DNA of 64,000 nt from Herpetosiphon gulosus (lineage in GTDB: Bacteria > Chloroflexota > Chloroflexia > Chloroflexales > Herpetosiphonaceae), in assembly GCF_039545135.1 (NCBI RefSeq), contig NZ_BAABRU010000003.1:352763-416762 (forward strand), read 5' to 3'. The notes under the pieces are model-generated. The model did no database searches. It saw only the letters and a list, made by a program, of their open reading frames with translations, and was not told where the DNA came from. A program made the translations under genes and the position numbers. Shown here piece by piece: positions 53,856 to 62,738 of the stretch; position 1 is the stretch's first letter, and each line of letters starts with the position of its first letter.

Positions 53856-53931
53856 TGGTGGAGGTGAGGGGGATCGAACCCCTTACCTTCGCAATGCCAT
53901 TGCGACGCTCTACCAAGTGAGCTACACCCCC
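53856..53931 (-). tRNA. tRNA-Ala (GGC)
   Basis: 76 bases including an encoded CCA. Acceptor GGGGGTG pairs with CACCTCC and contains the G3-U70 pair that marks alanine tRNAs. D arm GCTC...GAGC, anticodon stem TCGCA/TGCGA with loop ATGGCAT (anticodon GGC), T arm AGGGG/CCCCT with TTCGATC loop. Confidence 0.95.
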
Positions 53932-53958
53932 GTATCGATTTAGTTACACCAAGCAAGT

Positions 53959-54034
53959 TGGTGGAGGCGAGGGGACTCGAACCCCTTACCTCGACAGTGC
54001 GATTGTCGCGCTCTACCAGGTGAGCTACGCCCCC
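53959..54034 (-). tRNA. tRNA-Ala (CGC)
   Basis: 76 bases with encoded CCA. Acceptor GGGGGCG pairs with CGCCTCC, again with G3-U70. The anticodon stem CGACA/TGTCG encloses loop ATCGCAC, giving anticodon CGC. T arm AGGGG/CCCCT. It lies 27 bases upstream of tRNA-Ala(GGC) and is probably co-transcribed. Confidence 0.95.
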
Positions 54035-54156
54035 GCTTGTCGGTGTTGTGTGTTTGTTCACAACGCGGACGATTATAGCACAGGCAGCATGGGCTGTCAA
54101 ATTTGGCGAAAGCAACTGTTGAAACCACCAAGGAGTAATGCTCTTTTTCTTTTTAA

Positions 54157-54383
54157 CCACGAAGAGCACGAAGAGCACGAAGTTGCTTTAGCCACGAATT
54201 CCACAAATTTCACGAATGTTGCTTTTATCAAAACCTATTGCCAATTCCCTGAACCCTAGCCCCTGACCGCTCTCAAGTTAGCAATCATGCGATAAAAATG
54301 GTGCGTTTCTCATTTAACCTACACTTTATCCTTTGGTTACATACATTCATCCTTCGTGTTCTTCGTGCCCTTCGTGGTTAAAA
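54157..54383. repeat. Intergenic inverted repeats, CACGAAGAGCACGAAG family
   Basis: Left arm ACCACGAAGAGCACGAAGAG at 54157 and right arm CTTCGTGCCCTTCGTGGTTA ending near 54381 are inverted copies about 200 bases apart. Between them lie a CCACGAATTCCACAAATTTCACG run and a CCCTAGCCCCTGACC word of the 18273-type repeat. No gene is seen between the tRNAs and the cellulase terminator. Confidence 0.55.
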
Positions 54384-54423
54384 AAACCCCGCTCCTATCA
54401 ATTCAATTGTAGGAGCGGGGTTT
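54384..54423 (-). terminator. Terminator of the GH9 cellulase gene
   Basis: 14-bp stem AAACCCCGCTCCTA (54384-54397) with TAGGAGCGGGGTTT (54410-54423), 12-base loop, then a T run on the minus strand. It lies 17 bases after the stop. Confidence 0.9.
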
Positions 54424-54440
54424 AATTTGAATAAGTCTAT

Positions 54441-56879
54441 TTATGGCGTAACGCTACAGGCAACACCATTCAAGCTGAAAGCAGTTGGTTTAGTATTCGT
54501 GCCACTGAAGCTCGCTTGCATGCCAAAGCTGGCGGTTGCCCCAGTTCCTAGGTAGCCATTCCAGTTGACGTTGGTCACATTAACCGCTTGACCAGCTTGG
54601 CTCACGTTGCCATTCCACAAATTGCTAATAAATTGATTACCTGAGTAAGTCCAAGCAAGGTTCCAGCCGTTAATCGCCGCACCGTTGTTTTTGATCACAA
54701 CATCGGCGGTGAAGCCAGTTGGCCATTGGTTAGAAATTGTATAGGTCACTTGGCAACTTGAGTTGGTTTGGGTTGGAACAATCGGCGTGCTGGTTGGCAC
54801 TGGGGTTGCCGTTGCTGGCCGTGGCGTGGCGGTTGGCACAATTGGCGTAGCCGTGGCAGTTGGGCCAATCGGGGTGGCCGTGGCCGGAATTGGCGTAGCC
54901 GTCGCTGGTCGTGGCGTGGCCGTGGCCGGAATTGGGGTCGCAGTTGCTGGAATTGGTGTAGCCGTCGGTGGGGTTACCGAGCCAGCTTTTTCATCCAAGT
55001 AAGCAGCTACCCAAGCCAATGGTGCATTCCAGTTGATTGTAATTTCGTTGGTTGACCACGATTCGATATGATCAACAAAACATTTTTGGGCTTTGCAACC
55101 AGGCAAACCAATGCTTTGGGCATAGGGATCTTGCAATGCCGAGTTGGGACCGCCCGAAACTGCGCCAGCTGGTGGGCGGGGAAAGCCGCTATTGGCCTGG
55201 AAGGCCCAAAAACGGTGATGGGGATTTTGCAATGGATTTTCGCCATAACCTGTTACATACGATTTATCCATGGCATTACGGCCCAGTAAATAATCCATGC
55301 CTTGGCTCATCGCATTGAGATAGCTCACATTGCCAGTAAAATCGTGGGCTAAGCCCAAAATAATCCCATTATTCAAGACAAACGAGTTGGAACCCCACGG
55401 GTAGCCAGTGCTGGTTGAATTAAATGGTGTGCCATAACCTTGGCCAGTCGTATTATTGGCAAACACGGTGGCTGCACTAATCACGGCATTGCGCACGCCC
55501 GCCAGTTCGCTGCTGTTGAAGCCGCTAGGTACAACAGCCAACGAAATTGTACCAAGTGCCTCGGTCGTGCCCCACGTCATAGCTGGCTCGCGGCTGCTGT
55601 AATCGCTCGGTACATCTTGGTAGTAGCTTGAGCTTTGCAAATAGCTCTTGTATTCGGCTTTGCCAGTCGTGATGTAGAGTTCGCTGGCGGCCCAATAAAA
55701 TTCATCGCCAACCTGCGGATCGCCATACGAACCGCCACCAGTTCCATCACTATCCAAGGCGATTACGTTGGGGTTGGCTCGCGCCGCTGCCCAAGCGGTT
55801 TCGGCTGCACTCAACAAACGTGCTGAGTAGCTAGGATCAATGAATCGCCAGATCCGCGAACCTTGAGCAGCAGTTGCCGCCAAGTTCAAGGTTGCAGCGG
55901 TGCTTGGTGGTCGCAATACCCGATCTTGCGAATCTTGGTCGGGGCGTAGTGGAATGCCCGTCCAGTTTGCATCGTGCATTTTGTGATGCACCATACCAGC
56001 TCGTGGCTGGCCAGCAGGCACTTGCATGCGCAACATAAAATCCAATTCCCAACGCGCTTCGTCGAGCAAATCGGCTACACCATTGCTATTTTCGGGGATA
56101 CTCATGCGGCCATCGCCAAAATCGGCTGCCGACGAACCTAAATATTGGTTGCGCTCATATTGATTGAGCAGTGTCCAGACCGAAATCCCACCGTTGACTA
56201 CATACTTGCCATGATCGCCAGCATCGTACCAGCCGCCAACCACATTCAGCGAATAGCTACAGCCAGTGCCAGGCGCACACGGCACGTTGGTATCACCACG
56301 GTTGGGAGCGATGCCAACATGGCCAGCAGGGCGGGTCAGATCATTACGCCCAGCATAGGGCATGGTAATCGCAATTCCGCTGCGATTATGGTAGAAATAG
56401 GCTAAGGCATCATATTTTAATTGGCGATACACAGTCGCGCTAATATCAAATTGATGGCTCAAATTGCCTGCCGCTGCCAACGTAAAGCTGCTGCCAGTGC
56501 CAGTGTAGCCCGAAAAATCGATGATATGAATCGTATCGCCAGAGCTTGCATCGTAGCCAAAAACCGTGGTATTGCCTGAAAGCACCGTCGTGCCTGAGCT
56601 ATTGCGCAGTTGCCATGCTACAGGCGAGTTACTGCCATTGACCAAACTTGCACGTTTAATCGCATTGGGCAAATAACCATGTTGGTTGACCCGAATCAGC
56701 GAGGAAGCTGCCACAGCAGCGGCGGGGAGATTAGCTGGAGTCGTATTGCGGGATTCGTGTTGGACAACCCCAAACACTGAGGAGATGTTCCCAAAAGCTA
56801 CACTTGCCGTCAGCGCAACCGTACTACAGGCTGCGATCAGCGTGCGCGATCGTTTCCGCCGTTGGAAATGAACAGTCAT
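54441..56879 (-). CDS. GH9 cellulase with CelD-N-type domain and CBM2
   Basis: 812 residues. A twin-Arg/Lys-rich N-terminus (RRKRSRTLIAACSTVALTAS) leads into a signal peptide. An Ig-like CelD_N domain (about 60-150) follows. The GH9 catalytic domain (about 155-640) has the two nucleophile-side Asp residues in GGWYDAGDHGKYV, HHRFWAF, and the acid Glu in WSTNEITINWNAPLAW. A linker of repeated TPIPATA units (about 645-705) joins a C-terminal CBM2 (about 710-812: WPTGFTADVVIKNNG, GWNLAWTYSGNQ, Cys at both ends). It should be secreted and cut beta-1,4-glucan. It is divergent from the AA10 gene. Confidence 0.93.
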   Translation of the reverse strand: MTVHFQRRKRSRTLIAACSTVALTASVAFGNISSVFGVVQHESRNTTPANLPAAAVAASSLIRVNQHGYLPNAIKRASLVNGSNSPVAWQLRNSSGTTVLSGNTTVFGYDASSGDTIHIIDFSGYTGTGSSFTLAAAGNLSHQFDISATVYRQLKYDALAYFYHNRSGIAITMPYAGRNDLTRPAGHVGIAPNRGDTNVPCAPGTGCSYSLNVVGGWYDAGDHGKYVVNGGISVWTLLNQYERNQYLGSSAADFGDGRMSIPENSNGVADLLDEARWELDFMLRMQVPAGQPRAGMVHHKMHDANWTGIPLRPDQDSQDRVLRPPSTAATLNLAATAAQGSRIWRFIDPSYSARLLSAAETAWAAARANPNVIALDSDGTGGGSYGDPQVGDEFYWAASELYITTGKAEYKSYLQSSSYYQDVPSDYSSREPAMTWGTTEALGTISLAVVPSGFNSSELAGVRNAVISAATVFANNTTGQGYGTPFNSTSTGYPWGSNSFVLNNGIILGLAHDFTGNVSYLNAMSQGMDYLLGRNAMDKSYVTGYGENPLQNPHHRFWAFQANSGFPRPPAGAVSGGPNSALQDPYAQSIGLPGCKAQKCFVDHIESWSTNEITINWNAPLAWVAAYLDEKAGSVTPPTATPIPATATPIPATATPRPATATPIPATATPIGPTATATPIVPTATPRPATATPVPTSTPIVPTQTNSSCQVTYTISNQWPTGFTADVVIKNNGAAINGWNLAWTYSGNQFISNLWNGNVSQAGQAVNVTNVNWNGYLGTGATASFGMQASFSGTNTKPTAFSLNGVACSVTP

Positions 56880-57370
56880 TGGTCGATCCTTTTTGGGCTA
56901 TTGCAACAGCACAATTACCTGCTGCAACAGTTCACAATAATTAAGGAGAGCAGTATTTGGGATCGGTTTCAATCTAGGATGAAGATTGCTCAGCTAGCAG
57001 TCGCAGCAAAACGCTTTTAATTGCAACAACTATTTGAGATCGTTCCCAAATTATTGCAGCAAATATTAAATGATTTTTACAACTATGTCAATGCCCTAGC
57101 GCTAGAATAGCTAAATCATGCTATACCCAAATTGTGATATGGATTGTTAAACCAATGTAATCGATCAAACGCTTTTGCACCATATTCCTTAAAAATCATT
57201 GACTTTTGTTTAAGAAAACTTTATAATTCCAGTGAAATTATAAAGAGCGTATTAAATATTACTACGATCAAGCCTTTACGCTTTTGTCCGCCATCGTTGG
57301 TCGTGTTGAACTGGAAAACCCATAACGCGGAGCCACGCCGCTCCGAACCTAGTACGAGGGGGACAATCCA
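56880..57370. promoter_or_regulatory. Divergent control region of GH9 and AA10 with two LacI-like operator words
   Basis: About 490 gene-free bases between divergent genes. Two 17-base words in opposite orientation agree at 14 of 17 positions: TTTGGGATCGGTTTCAA (56956-56972) and, read on the minus strand, TTTGGGAACGATCTCAA (57034-57050). The second is itself a partial palindrome, typical of LacI-family cellulose regulators. Several TTGCAACA/TGCTGCAA words surround them. Closer to the AA10 start lies a small CGGAGC...GCTCCG hairpin. Shared control of both genes is inferred. Confidence 0.55.
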
Positions 57371-58294
57371 ATGGTACAACGCCGTATCTTTAGTTTAACC
57401 GTCGGTTGTTGGTCGGCATTATTACTGGTTTTGGCGGTTAGCAGCCAAGTTAATGCTCATGGAGCAATGCAAACGCCAGTCAGTCGGACGTATGCATGTT
57501 TTCTGGAAGGCCCAGAAACCCCTGATACCGCCGCTTGTCGGGCGGCGATTGAGCTTGGGGGCACACAGCCGCTCTACGATTGGAATGAAGTTAATATTGG
57601 TAATGCTGCGGGTCAGCATCGTTCGTTAATTCCCGATGGCAAGTTGTGTAGTGCAGGCCGTGCCAAGTATGCCGGCTTCGATCTAGCTCGCGCCGATTGG
57701 CCCGCCACGCCTTTAACTTCGGGTAGTTCGATGAGTTTTCTGTATCGGGCGACTGCACCCCACCCAGGTTCGTTCGAGTTTTACATCACTCGCGACGGCT
57801 ATAGCCCGACCCAAGCCCTCAAATGGTCGGATCTTGAGGCCACGCCCTTTTTGAAAGTCACCAATCCGCAATTAGTTAATGGTTCATATGTGATCAATGC
57901 CCGCATTCCGAGCAACAAAACTGGTCGCCATTTGATCTATTCAATTTGGCAGCGCTCGGATAGTGCTGAGGCTTTTTACACCTGCTCGGATGTAACATTT
58001 GGCGGCACAAACCCAACCAGTGTGCCAACTGCCACGCCGCGGCCAAGCGCTATACCAACCGCAACCGTGCCACCAACAGGCACACCGATTGCCACCGCCA
58101 CACCGCGCCCAACCAGTGTACCGACCGCCACCCCAACCAACCCAACCACTCAGGCTTGGCAACCCTACACCAGCTATGCCACTGGTGCAGGCGTAACTTA
58201 CGCTGGCAACACCTACATCTGCCGCCAAGGCCATACCTCACTGCCAGGCTGGGAACCCTCAGCAGTACCAGCGCTATGGCAATTGATTAATTAA
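57371..58294 (+). CDS. AA10 lytic polysaccharide monooxygenase with CBM5/12
   Basis: 307 residues. A signal peptide ends at SSQVNAHGAMQTP; the His after cleavage is the first copper ligand of the histidine brace. The second ligand is the His in ATAPHPGSFEFYITRDGY near 135. The AA10 domain runs to about 215. A Pro/Thr-rich linker (about 216-258, PTATPRPSAIPTATVPPTG) joins a C-terminal CBM5/12 with WQPYTSYATGAGVTYAG and WEPSAVPALWQ. It cleaves crystalline chitin or cellulose by oxidation outside the cell. Its position opposite a GH9 cellulase favours cellulose, though CBM5/12 often binds chitin. Start preceded by GAGGGGG. Confidence 0.92.
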   Translation: MVQRRIFSLTVGCWSALLLVLAVSSQVNAHGAMQTPVSRTYACFLEGPETPDTAACRAAIELGGTQPLYDWNEVNIGNAAGQHRSLIPDGKLCSAGRAKYAGFDLARADWPATPLTSGSSMSFLYRATAPHPGSFEFYITRDGYSPTQALKWSDLEATPFLKVTNPQLVNGSYVINARIPSNKTGRHLIYSIWQRSDSAEAFYTCSDVTFGGTNPTSVPTATPRPSAIPTATVPPTGTPIATATPRPTSVPTATPTNPTTQAWQPYTSYATGAGVTYAGNTYICRQGHTSLPGWEPSAVPALWQLIN

Positions 58295-58301
58295 ATGGGT
58301 A

Positions 58302-58337
58302 AAAGCCCCGCAGATTTGACTGAATCTGCGGGGCTTT
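58302..58337. terminator. Bidirectional terminator after the AA10 gene
   Basis: Perfect 15-bp stem AAAGCCCCGCAGATT (58302-58316) with AATCTGCGGGGCTTT (58323-58337), 6-base loop. It lies between converging genes. Confidence 0.88.
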
Positions 58338-58341
58338 GGAT

Positions 58342-59334
58342 TTAATTAGCTAACGGCCATAACGCTACTTGGTTGGTCATAATCAAGGGCATCAACACAA
58401 CCCCACGCTGGTGATCGACATTAATATCGGCGGGAGCGCCAGTCGTGCCATAGTACATGATGCTTTCGCTGCCATCAGCCATTAATTGATGGATATTGCC
58501 TGTGCGCCAAACCGAAACCAACAAACTTTGATCGGCTAACACCACCAAGCCATCGTGTTGGCTAGCACTGGCCTTGCGATAAGTCTGCAATGTACCATCA
58601 GCAGTCAGTTCAAAAATCTCTTCGGTAGTATCGTAACGACAAACCAACAGCCTGCCATCAGCAGTTATTGCCAAGCCATTGGGGTTACCATTGGCTAATT
58701 TGACCGCCAGCGAAACATTACCAGCAGGGTCAATTTGATAAATCGCCGCCGTGCCAGTGCTGCCAAATGCCTCGTTAATCCCCATATCGCTGACAAAGAC
58801 CGTTCCATCATCCCGCGCCACAACATCATTTAAAAAGCTGCTGCCACTGATCGCGATTGTGCCTTTGACCTCGCCCGAAACCGCATCGAACAAGCGCACA
58901 CTATCCAGATCGGACACATATAGGGTATCGTTGGCAATCGCCATGCCTTTGGGCGCGTTCAATTCAACCTCAGCAGTCGCACCATCGATCCATTTGGCTT
59001 GTTTAAGCGTGCCATCGGGGTTAATTTGCGAAATATAGCCGTTATCATCGCGGCCAAATGGTGTACCATTAATATTTGAAACCAGATACAGATCGCTGAG
59101 TTGATTGTGCAACATGCCTTCTGGCTGGGCAAAACCTTCGCTCAAGGTAATAGGCGCAGTGATTGTCACAATTGGGGCAGTTGTTGGCTCCAGCGTTGGG
59201 GCAACAGTTGCAGTTACTTCAGCTTGGCTAACGCTAGTTGCGCTTGGCACAACGGTTGCAGTCGGGGCGACGGTGCTCCCACAACTCGTTAAACTCACAC
59301 AGATAAGCAGCATTAATAGATAGATCTGAGCCAT
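58342..59334 (-). CDS. Lipoprotein with SMP-30/NHL-like beta-propeller
   Basis: 330 residues from the ATG at 59334; AAAGGA lies 8 bases upstream, and an ATG at 59364 is less well placed. The lipobox is SLTSCGS with Cys near 18. A Thr/Val-rich linker (about 20-65) precedes a six-bladed propeller-type domain: EGFAQPEGMLHNQLSDLYLV, LNAPKGMAIANDTLYVSDLD, then NGNPNGLAITADGRLLV. This is the SMP-30/gluconolactonase/strictosidine-synthase fold. The metal-site residues are only partly conserved by eye, so enzyme activity is unproven. Anchored outside the membrane. Confidence 0.8.
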   Translation of the reverse strand: MAQIYLLMLLICVSLTSCGSTVAPTATVVPSATSVSQAEVTATVAPTLEPTTAPIVTITAPITLSEGFAQPEGMLHNQLSDLYLVSNINGTPFGRDDNGYISQINPDGTLKQAKWIDGATAEVELNAPKGMAIANDTLYVSDLDSVRLFDAVSGEVKGTIAISGSSFLNDVVARDDGTVFVSDMGINEAFGSTGTAAIYQIDPAGNVSLAVKLANGNPNGLAITADGRLLVCRYDTTEEIFELTADGTLQTYRKASASQHDGLVVLADQSLLVSVWRTGNIHQLMADGSESIMYYGTTGAPADINVDHQRGVVLMPLIMTNQVALWPLAN

Positions 59335-59415
59335 TGGAGCATTCCTTTCTTGAATAATGATCACGGCAGAATGCTACCAAGCCACGGTCTCGCTAGTAAG
59401 ACATGGAAATATCCT

Positions 59416-60282
59416 ATGATGAAAACTCCTAGTATTGCACCAACCAACACCAATCATATGCAACGTCGCCGCTTGCTGACCGATTTTCTACGTGCTCGGC
59501 GTGCCCGCATTTCGCCCGAAAGTGTTGGCTTGCCCAATGGCCAACGCCGCCGTACCCCAGGCTTACGTCGCGAAGAGGTCGCTTTGTTGGCGGGAGTGAG
59601 CGTTAGTTGGTATACATGGTTTGAGCAAGGCCGTGAAATTCAAGTTTCAAGCGCAGTATTGGAAAGTTTGGTGCGGGTGTTACAACTTGATGGCTATGAG
59701 CGTGAGCATTTGTATGTTTTAGCTCGCGATAGCGTTCATCCTGTCCCATGGCTGTGTCATGAAATCGATTCAGGCACGCAACTGATGCTCGATATGCTCG
59801 ATCCTGCTCCTGCTTATGTGATTAGCCCATGTTGCACCGTATTGGCGTGGAACCAAGCTGCCCAGCTGGTTTTTGGCGATTGGCAAGCCAAAAGTATGCG
59901 TGAACGCAATTTATTGTGGATGACATTCAGCCAACCTGGCGCACGGTTATTTTTTGCTGATTGGGTTGGCGAAACCCAGCGGGTATTGGCATTTTTTCGT
60001 GCCAACAGCACCAAGTATATTGGTCACCCGATTTTACAAGCATTAATTGATGATTTGATGGCAATCAGCCCTGAATTTTGCCAGTTGTGGGCGCAACACG
60101 ACGTTGGCGGCATCACAATTGAACGCAAAGAATTACGCCATTGGGAGCTAGGCAGCTTGGTGTTTCATCCCAAAGTGTTGCAAATTCACAATAGCGATCA
60201 CCAACAGCTGGTGGTATATTTGCCGTTGGATGAGGCGCAGACCCGCGAGAAGCTTGAACAAGCTTTGAGCACCACGATCTAA
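59416..60282 (+). CDS. XRE-type regulator with MmyB-like ligand domain
   Basis: 288 residues from the ATG at 59416 (GGAAAT upstream); an ATG at 59350 would overlap the lipoprotein start region. The helix-turn-helix occupies about 15-85: TPGLRREEVALLAGVSVSWY and TWFEQGREIQVSSAVLESLV. The remainder (PAPAYVISPCCTVLAWNQAA, LLWMTFSQPGARLFFADW) is the MmyB-like/MLTR_LBD domain that binds a fatty-acid-like ligand in a streptomycete relative. It is a likely transcription regulator; the target may be the MBL-fold gene 70 bp downstream or the divergent lipoprotein gene. Confidence 0.88.
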   Translation: MMKTPSIAPTNTNHMQRRRLLTDFLRARRARISPESVGLPNGQRRRTPGLRREEVALLAGVSVSWYTWFEQGREIQVSSAVLESLVRVLQLDGYEREHLYVLARDSVHPVPWLCHEIDSGTQLMLDMLDPAPAYVISPCCTVLAWNQAAQLVFGDWQAKSMRERNLLWMTFSQPGARLFFADWVGETQRVLAFFRANSTKYIGHPILQALIDDLMAISPEFCQLWAQHDVGGITIERKELRHWELGSLVFHPKVLQIHNSDHQQLVVYLPLDEAQTREKLEQALSTTI

Positions 60283-60352
60283 CATTCTGCTAACATGGCA
60301 GCAGCGAAAAGTAGCGCATAATACTACTACGTTGTTGTATCGAGATAGCCAC

Positions 60353-61327
60353 ATGTTTGAACCAATCACCACTGATCTCTATCGCGTGCCAATTCCTGTG
60401 CCGTTGCCACTTAAATATGTCAATTGCTATTTGCTCAAGGCTGATCATGGTTGGGTCGTGATCGATACCGGCATGCGGTATGCCCAAGCTGAGCAAACAT
60501 GGCTCGAAACCTTTGAGCAGTTAGGCATTGCGTGGTCACAGATTAAGCAAATCATTGTGACCCACTACCATCCTGACCATTATGGTATGGCGGGCTGGAT
60601 GGCTGAGCGCAGTGGAGCCAGCGTTTGGATGTCGCCAATTGAAATTCAAAGTGTGCAACGCGCTTGGTATCAGCCATTGCCCGATGCCGCCGATCATTTG
60701 GCCGATTTTTTCGAACTGCACGGCATGCCCAACGATCTCAATCGCCAAATTTGGCAACATACCATGGATGCAAGCCAGTATGTTGATCCCAAACCTGTGC
60801 TTCAGTCGCTGGATATGAACCAACCTTTGCAGCTTGGGCAACGCTCGTGGCAATTATTGCACGCACCTGGCCACGCCGATGGGCAGCTCTGTTTATACGA
60901 TGCCGCTGATCAATTATTAATCGTGGCTGACCATGTGTTGGCCGATATTACACCCAACATTAGCCTTTGGCCCGAAGCCAAACGCGATCCGTTAGCCGAT
61001 TATTTGGCATCGCTCAACGAATTTGCAGCACTCGATGTACGCTTGGCTTTGGCAGGGCATCGCAAGCCAATTATGGCCTTTCGTGAACGTTGTCATGAAA
61101 TAGCCCAACATCATGATCATCGGCTTGATTTGATGCACGATTACGCTAGCACAGGCAAAACCGCCTTTGAAGTCTGCGAATTTGCCTTTGGCGTAACCAC
61201 CCTTTCAGCCCATCAACTACGCTTCGCAATCACCGAAACCTTGGCCCATCTGGTTTATTTAGAGGGTCAAGGGCGATTGCGTCGCGAACAACGGGCTAGA
61301 CAGATTATCTTTCTTGATCAACACTAA
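60353..61327 (+). CDS. Metallo-beta-lactamase-fold hydrolase
   Basis: 324 residues from the ATG at 60353 (a TTG at 60332 is an alternative). The zinc motif THYHPDHYGMAG (H-x-H-x-D-H) lies near 72, with a third His in LHAPGHADGQLCLYD and a further one in LAGHRKPI. The C-terminal helical domain (about 250-324) matches the MBL proteins related to hydroxyacylglutathione hydrolases and lactonases. The substrate is not evident. It sits downstream of an MmyB-type regulator in the same direction, which may control it. Confidence 0.87.
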   Translation: MFEPITTDLYRVPIPVPLPLKYVNCYLLKADHGWVVIDTGMRYAQAEQTWLETFEQLGIAWSQIKQIIVTHYHPDHYGMAGWMAERSGASVWMSPIEIQSVQRAWYQPLPDAADHLADFFELHGMPNDLNRQIWQHTMDASQYVDPKPVLQSLDMNQPLQLGQRSWQLLHAPGHADGQLCLYDAADQLLIVADHVLADITPNISLWPEAKRDPLADYLASLNEFAALDVRLALAGHRKPIMAFRERCHEIAQHHDHRLDLMHDYASTGKTAFEVCEFAFGVTTLSAHQLRFAITETLAHLVYLEGQGRLRREQRARQIIFLDQH

Positions 61328-61357
61328 CGCCGATTCGCAACGTTTTTTGGAGGGTGT

Positions 61358-62044
61358 ATGCGCTGGTGGAAAAAACTTGGCTTATTGGTGGTAGCAATGG
61401 CCTTGGTGGCCTGTGGCAACGCCGATGTCGATGCAGCAAAAGTAGCGAGCGAAGGCGCAACCGCCTTTGAAAGCGTCAACAATTTTCACTTTAAACTAAC
61501 GGTCAGCGAAGGCGAAGCCGCGCCTTTGGGCGATATTATCATCATTGATGCTGATGGCGATAGCATTCGCCCTGATAAAATTCAGGCTAAAATCAAGGCC
61601 AAATTGGCAGGCGCACCAATCGCCGTCAATATTAATGGCGTTATCATCGGAGCCGATGCCTGGATCACGCCTAATCCATTCAATCCAACCGCCTTCGAAA
61701 AGTTGGAAGATACTGGCGGGCTTGAAACATTTTCGCCTGCCAAGGGTATTAGTGATGTGCTGCGCGGCCTTAAAAACCCAACTTTTGTTGAAGAGGCAGA
61801 AATCGACGGCACGGCAACCTATCATATCAGCGGCGAAGTTGATGCCCAAAGCGTCTCAGCCCTGACTGGTGGAGTCGCCGAAGCTGGTACGATTAAGCTC
61901 GATCTGTGGATTGGCAAAGACGATAAATTATTACGGCAATTGGTTGCAGTTGGCCGCTTGGTCAGCACCGAAAAAGAAAGCATCAAGCGCACCTTGATTG
62001 TTTCGAAATTCAACCAAACGCTCACAATCGAGCCACCACAATAG
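61358..62044 (+). CDS. LppX/LprAFG-like lipoprotein
   Basis: 228 residues. The lipoprotein signal is MRWWKKLGLLVVAMALVACG with Cys near 19. The remainder has the fold of the LppX_LprAFG family: FESVNNFHFKLTVSEGEAAP, then DIIIIDADGDSIRPDKI, then YHISGEVDAQSVSALTGG, then LDLWIGKDDKLLRQLVAVG. In mycobacteria such proteins carry hydrophobic lipids across the envelope; in a Chloroflexota cell the cargo is unknown. It resembles, in broad type, the LolA-like lipoprotein at 33661. GGAGG precedes the start. Confidence 0.85.
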   Translation: MRWWKKLGLLVVAMALVACGNADVDAAKVASEGATAFESVNNFHFKLTVSEGEAAPLGDIIIIDADGDSIRPDKIQAKIKAKLAGAPIAVNINGVIIGADAWITPNPFNPTAFEKLEDTGGLETFSPAKGISDVLRGLKNPTFVEEAEIDGTATYHISGEVDAQSVSALTGGVAEAGTIKLDLWIGKDDKLLRQLVAVGRLVSTEKESIKRTLIVSKFNQTLTIEPPQ

Positions 62045-62122
62045 TTTTCCGTAGGCTGGTTCGTTATGTCGAACCACGATGCTATGGCTAGACCAAACAC
62101 TGTAATCGCGAGGTATCCAAAC

Positions 62123-62614
62123 ATGCTTGATCAACCATTAAACGATATATTTACAGGGTGGGCTGCTATGACTGAACACAATAGCGATCTAGTGGCTGAT
62201 CGTTTTGGCATGCCACGCGCTGAACTCGACGAATTAGTCCATGGCTCGGTGGCACATTTGGCGCAAACTCATTATTATCATTATTTGGCGCGGCCAAAGC
62301 CCCAGTTTGATGATGATATCGACGAAAACACCGCTGCCCAAAGCAAACCCCGCCATGTCGTGCTGTTCCGCACGCCCGATGATGCCTTATCGTTCGCCCA
62401 ACGCATTCGCATTGGCGAAACACCACGGGTACGCCAGATCAGCCGTGAGAATATGATTTGGCATATGCTCAACGATGAAGCAATCGTACGGGTCATCTTT
62501 TTTGAACAACCACTCGAAGAATTACCAACTGGCCTGAATTTACAAACCTTGGCCGATTTACCTGGGGCAATCGCGATCGAACGTAACGATGTTTTGACCT
62601 CGCGCCAAATTTGA
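62123..62614 (+). CDS. Protein of unknown function
   Basis: 163 residues from the ATG at 62123, which has GAGGT 9 bases upstream. Alternative starts are ATG 62066 (19 residues longer) and ATG 62168 (15 residues shorter, with AGGGTGG before it). The middle is acidic (QFDDDIDENTAAQ) and the last part forms an alternating strand/helix pattern (RHVVLFRTPDDALSFAQRI, AIVRVIFFEQPLEELPTG). No signal peptide, membrane segment or known family is recognised. Base composition is like its neighbours. Codon use supports a real gene. Confidence 0.65.
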   Translation: MLDQPLNDIFTGWAAMTEHNSDLVADRFGMPRAELDELVHGSVAHLAQTHYYHYLARPKPQFDDDIDENTAAQSKPRHVVLFRTPDDALSFAQRIRIGETPRVRQISRENMIWHMLNDEAIVRVIFFEQPLEELPTGLNLQTLADLPGAIAIERNDVLTSRQI

Positions 62615-62677
62615 CCCTTACCTATCTGGGTGTTAGAATCCCGATAGGCGGAATATTAAAATAGTAACGATGATACC

Positions 62678-62704
62678 AAGAGCTACGAGTTTATCGTAGC
62701 TCTT
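62678..62704 (+). terminator. Hairpin terminator before the DAHP synthase gene
   Basis: Perfect 11-bp stem AAGAGCTACGA (62678-62688) with TCGTAGCTCTT (62694-62704), 5-base loop, and a weak T run. It could end the upstream gene or act as an attenuator in the leader of the DAHP synthase gene; which one is not decided by the sequence. Confidence 0.65.
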
Positions 62705-62738
62705 TATCTATGTCATGCGTTACCCAATGCGAGGTTGT

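Noticed and set aside
53831..54178. A 115-codon minus-strand reading frame across the tRNA region
   Set aside because: It covers both tRNA-Ala genes, which fold perfectly, and shows no protein features.
54763..55055. Plus-strand reading frames with Val/Gly/Ala or Trp/Arg repeats
   Set aside because: They are antisense to the TPIPATA linker of the GH9 cellulase; the repeats come from the linker codons.
57144..57398. 84-codon frame ahead of the AA10 gene
   Set aside because: It lies in the control region, overlaps the AA10 start and has no protein features.
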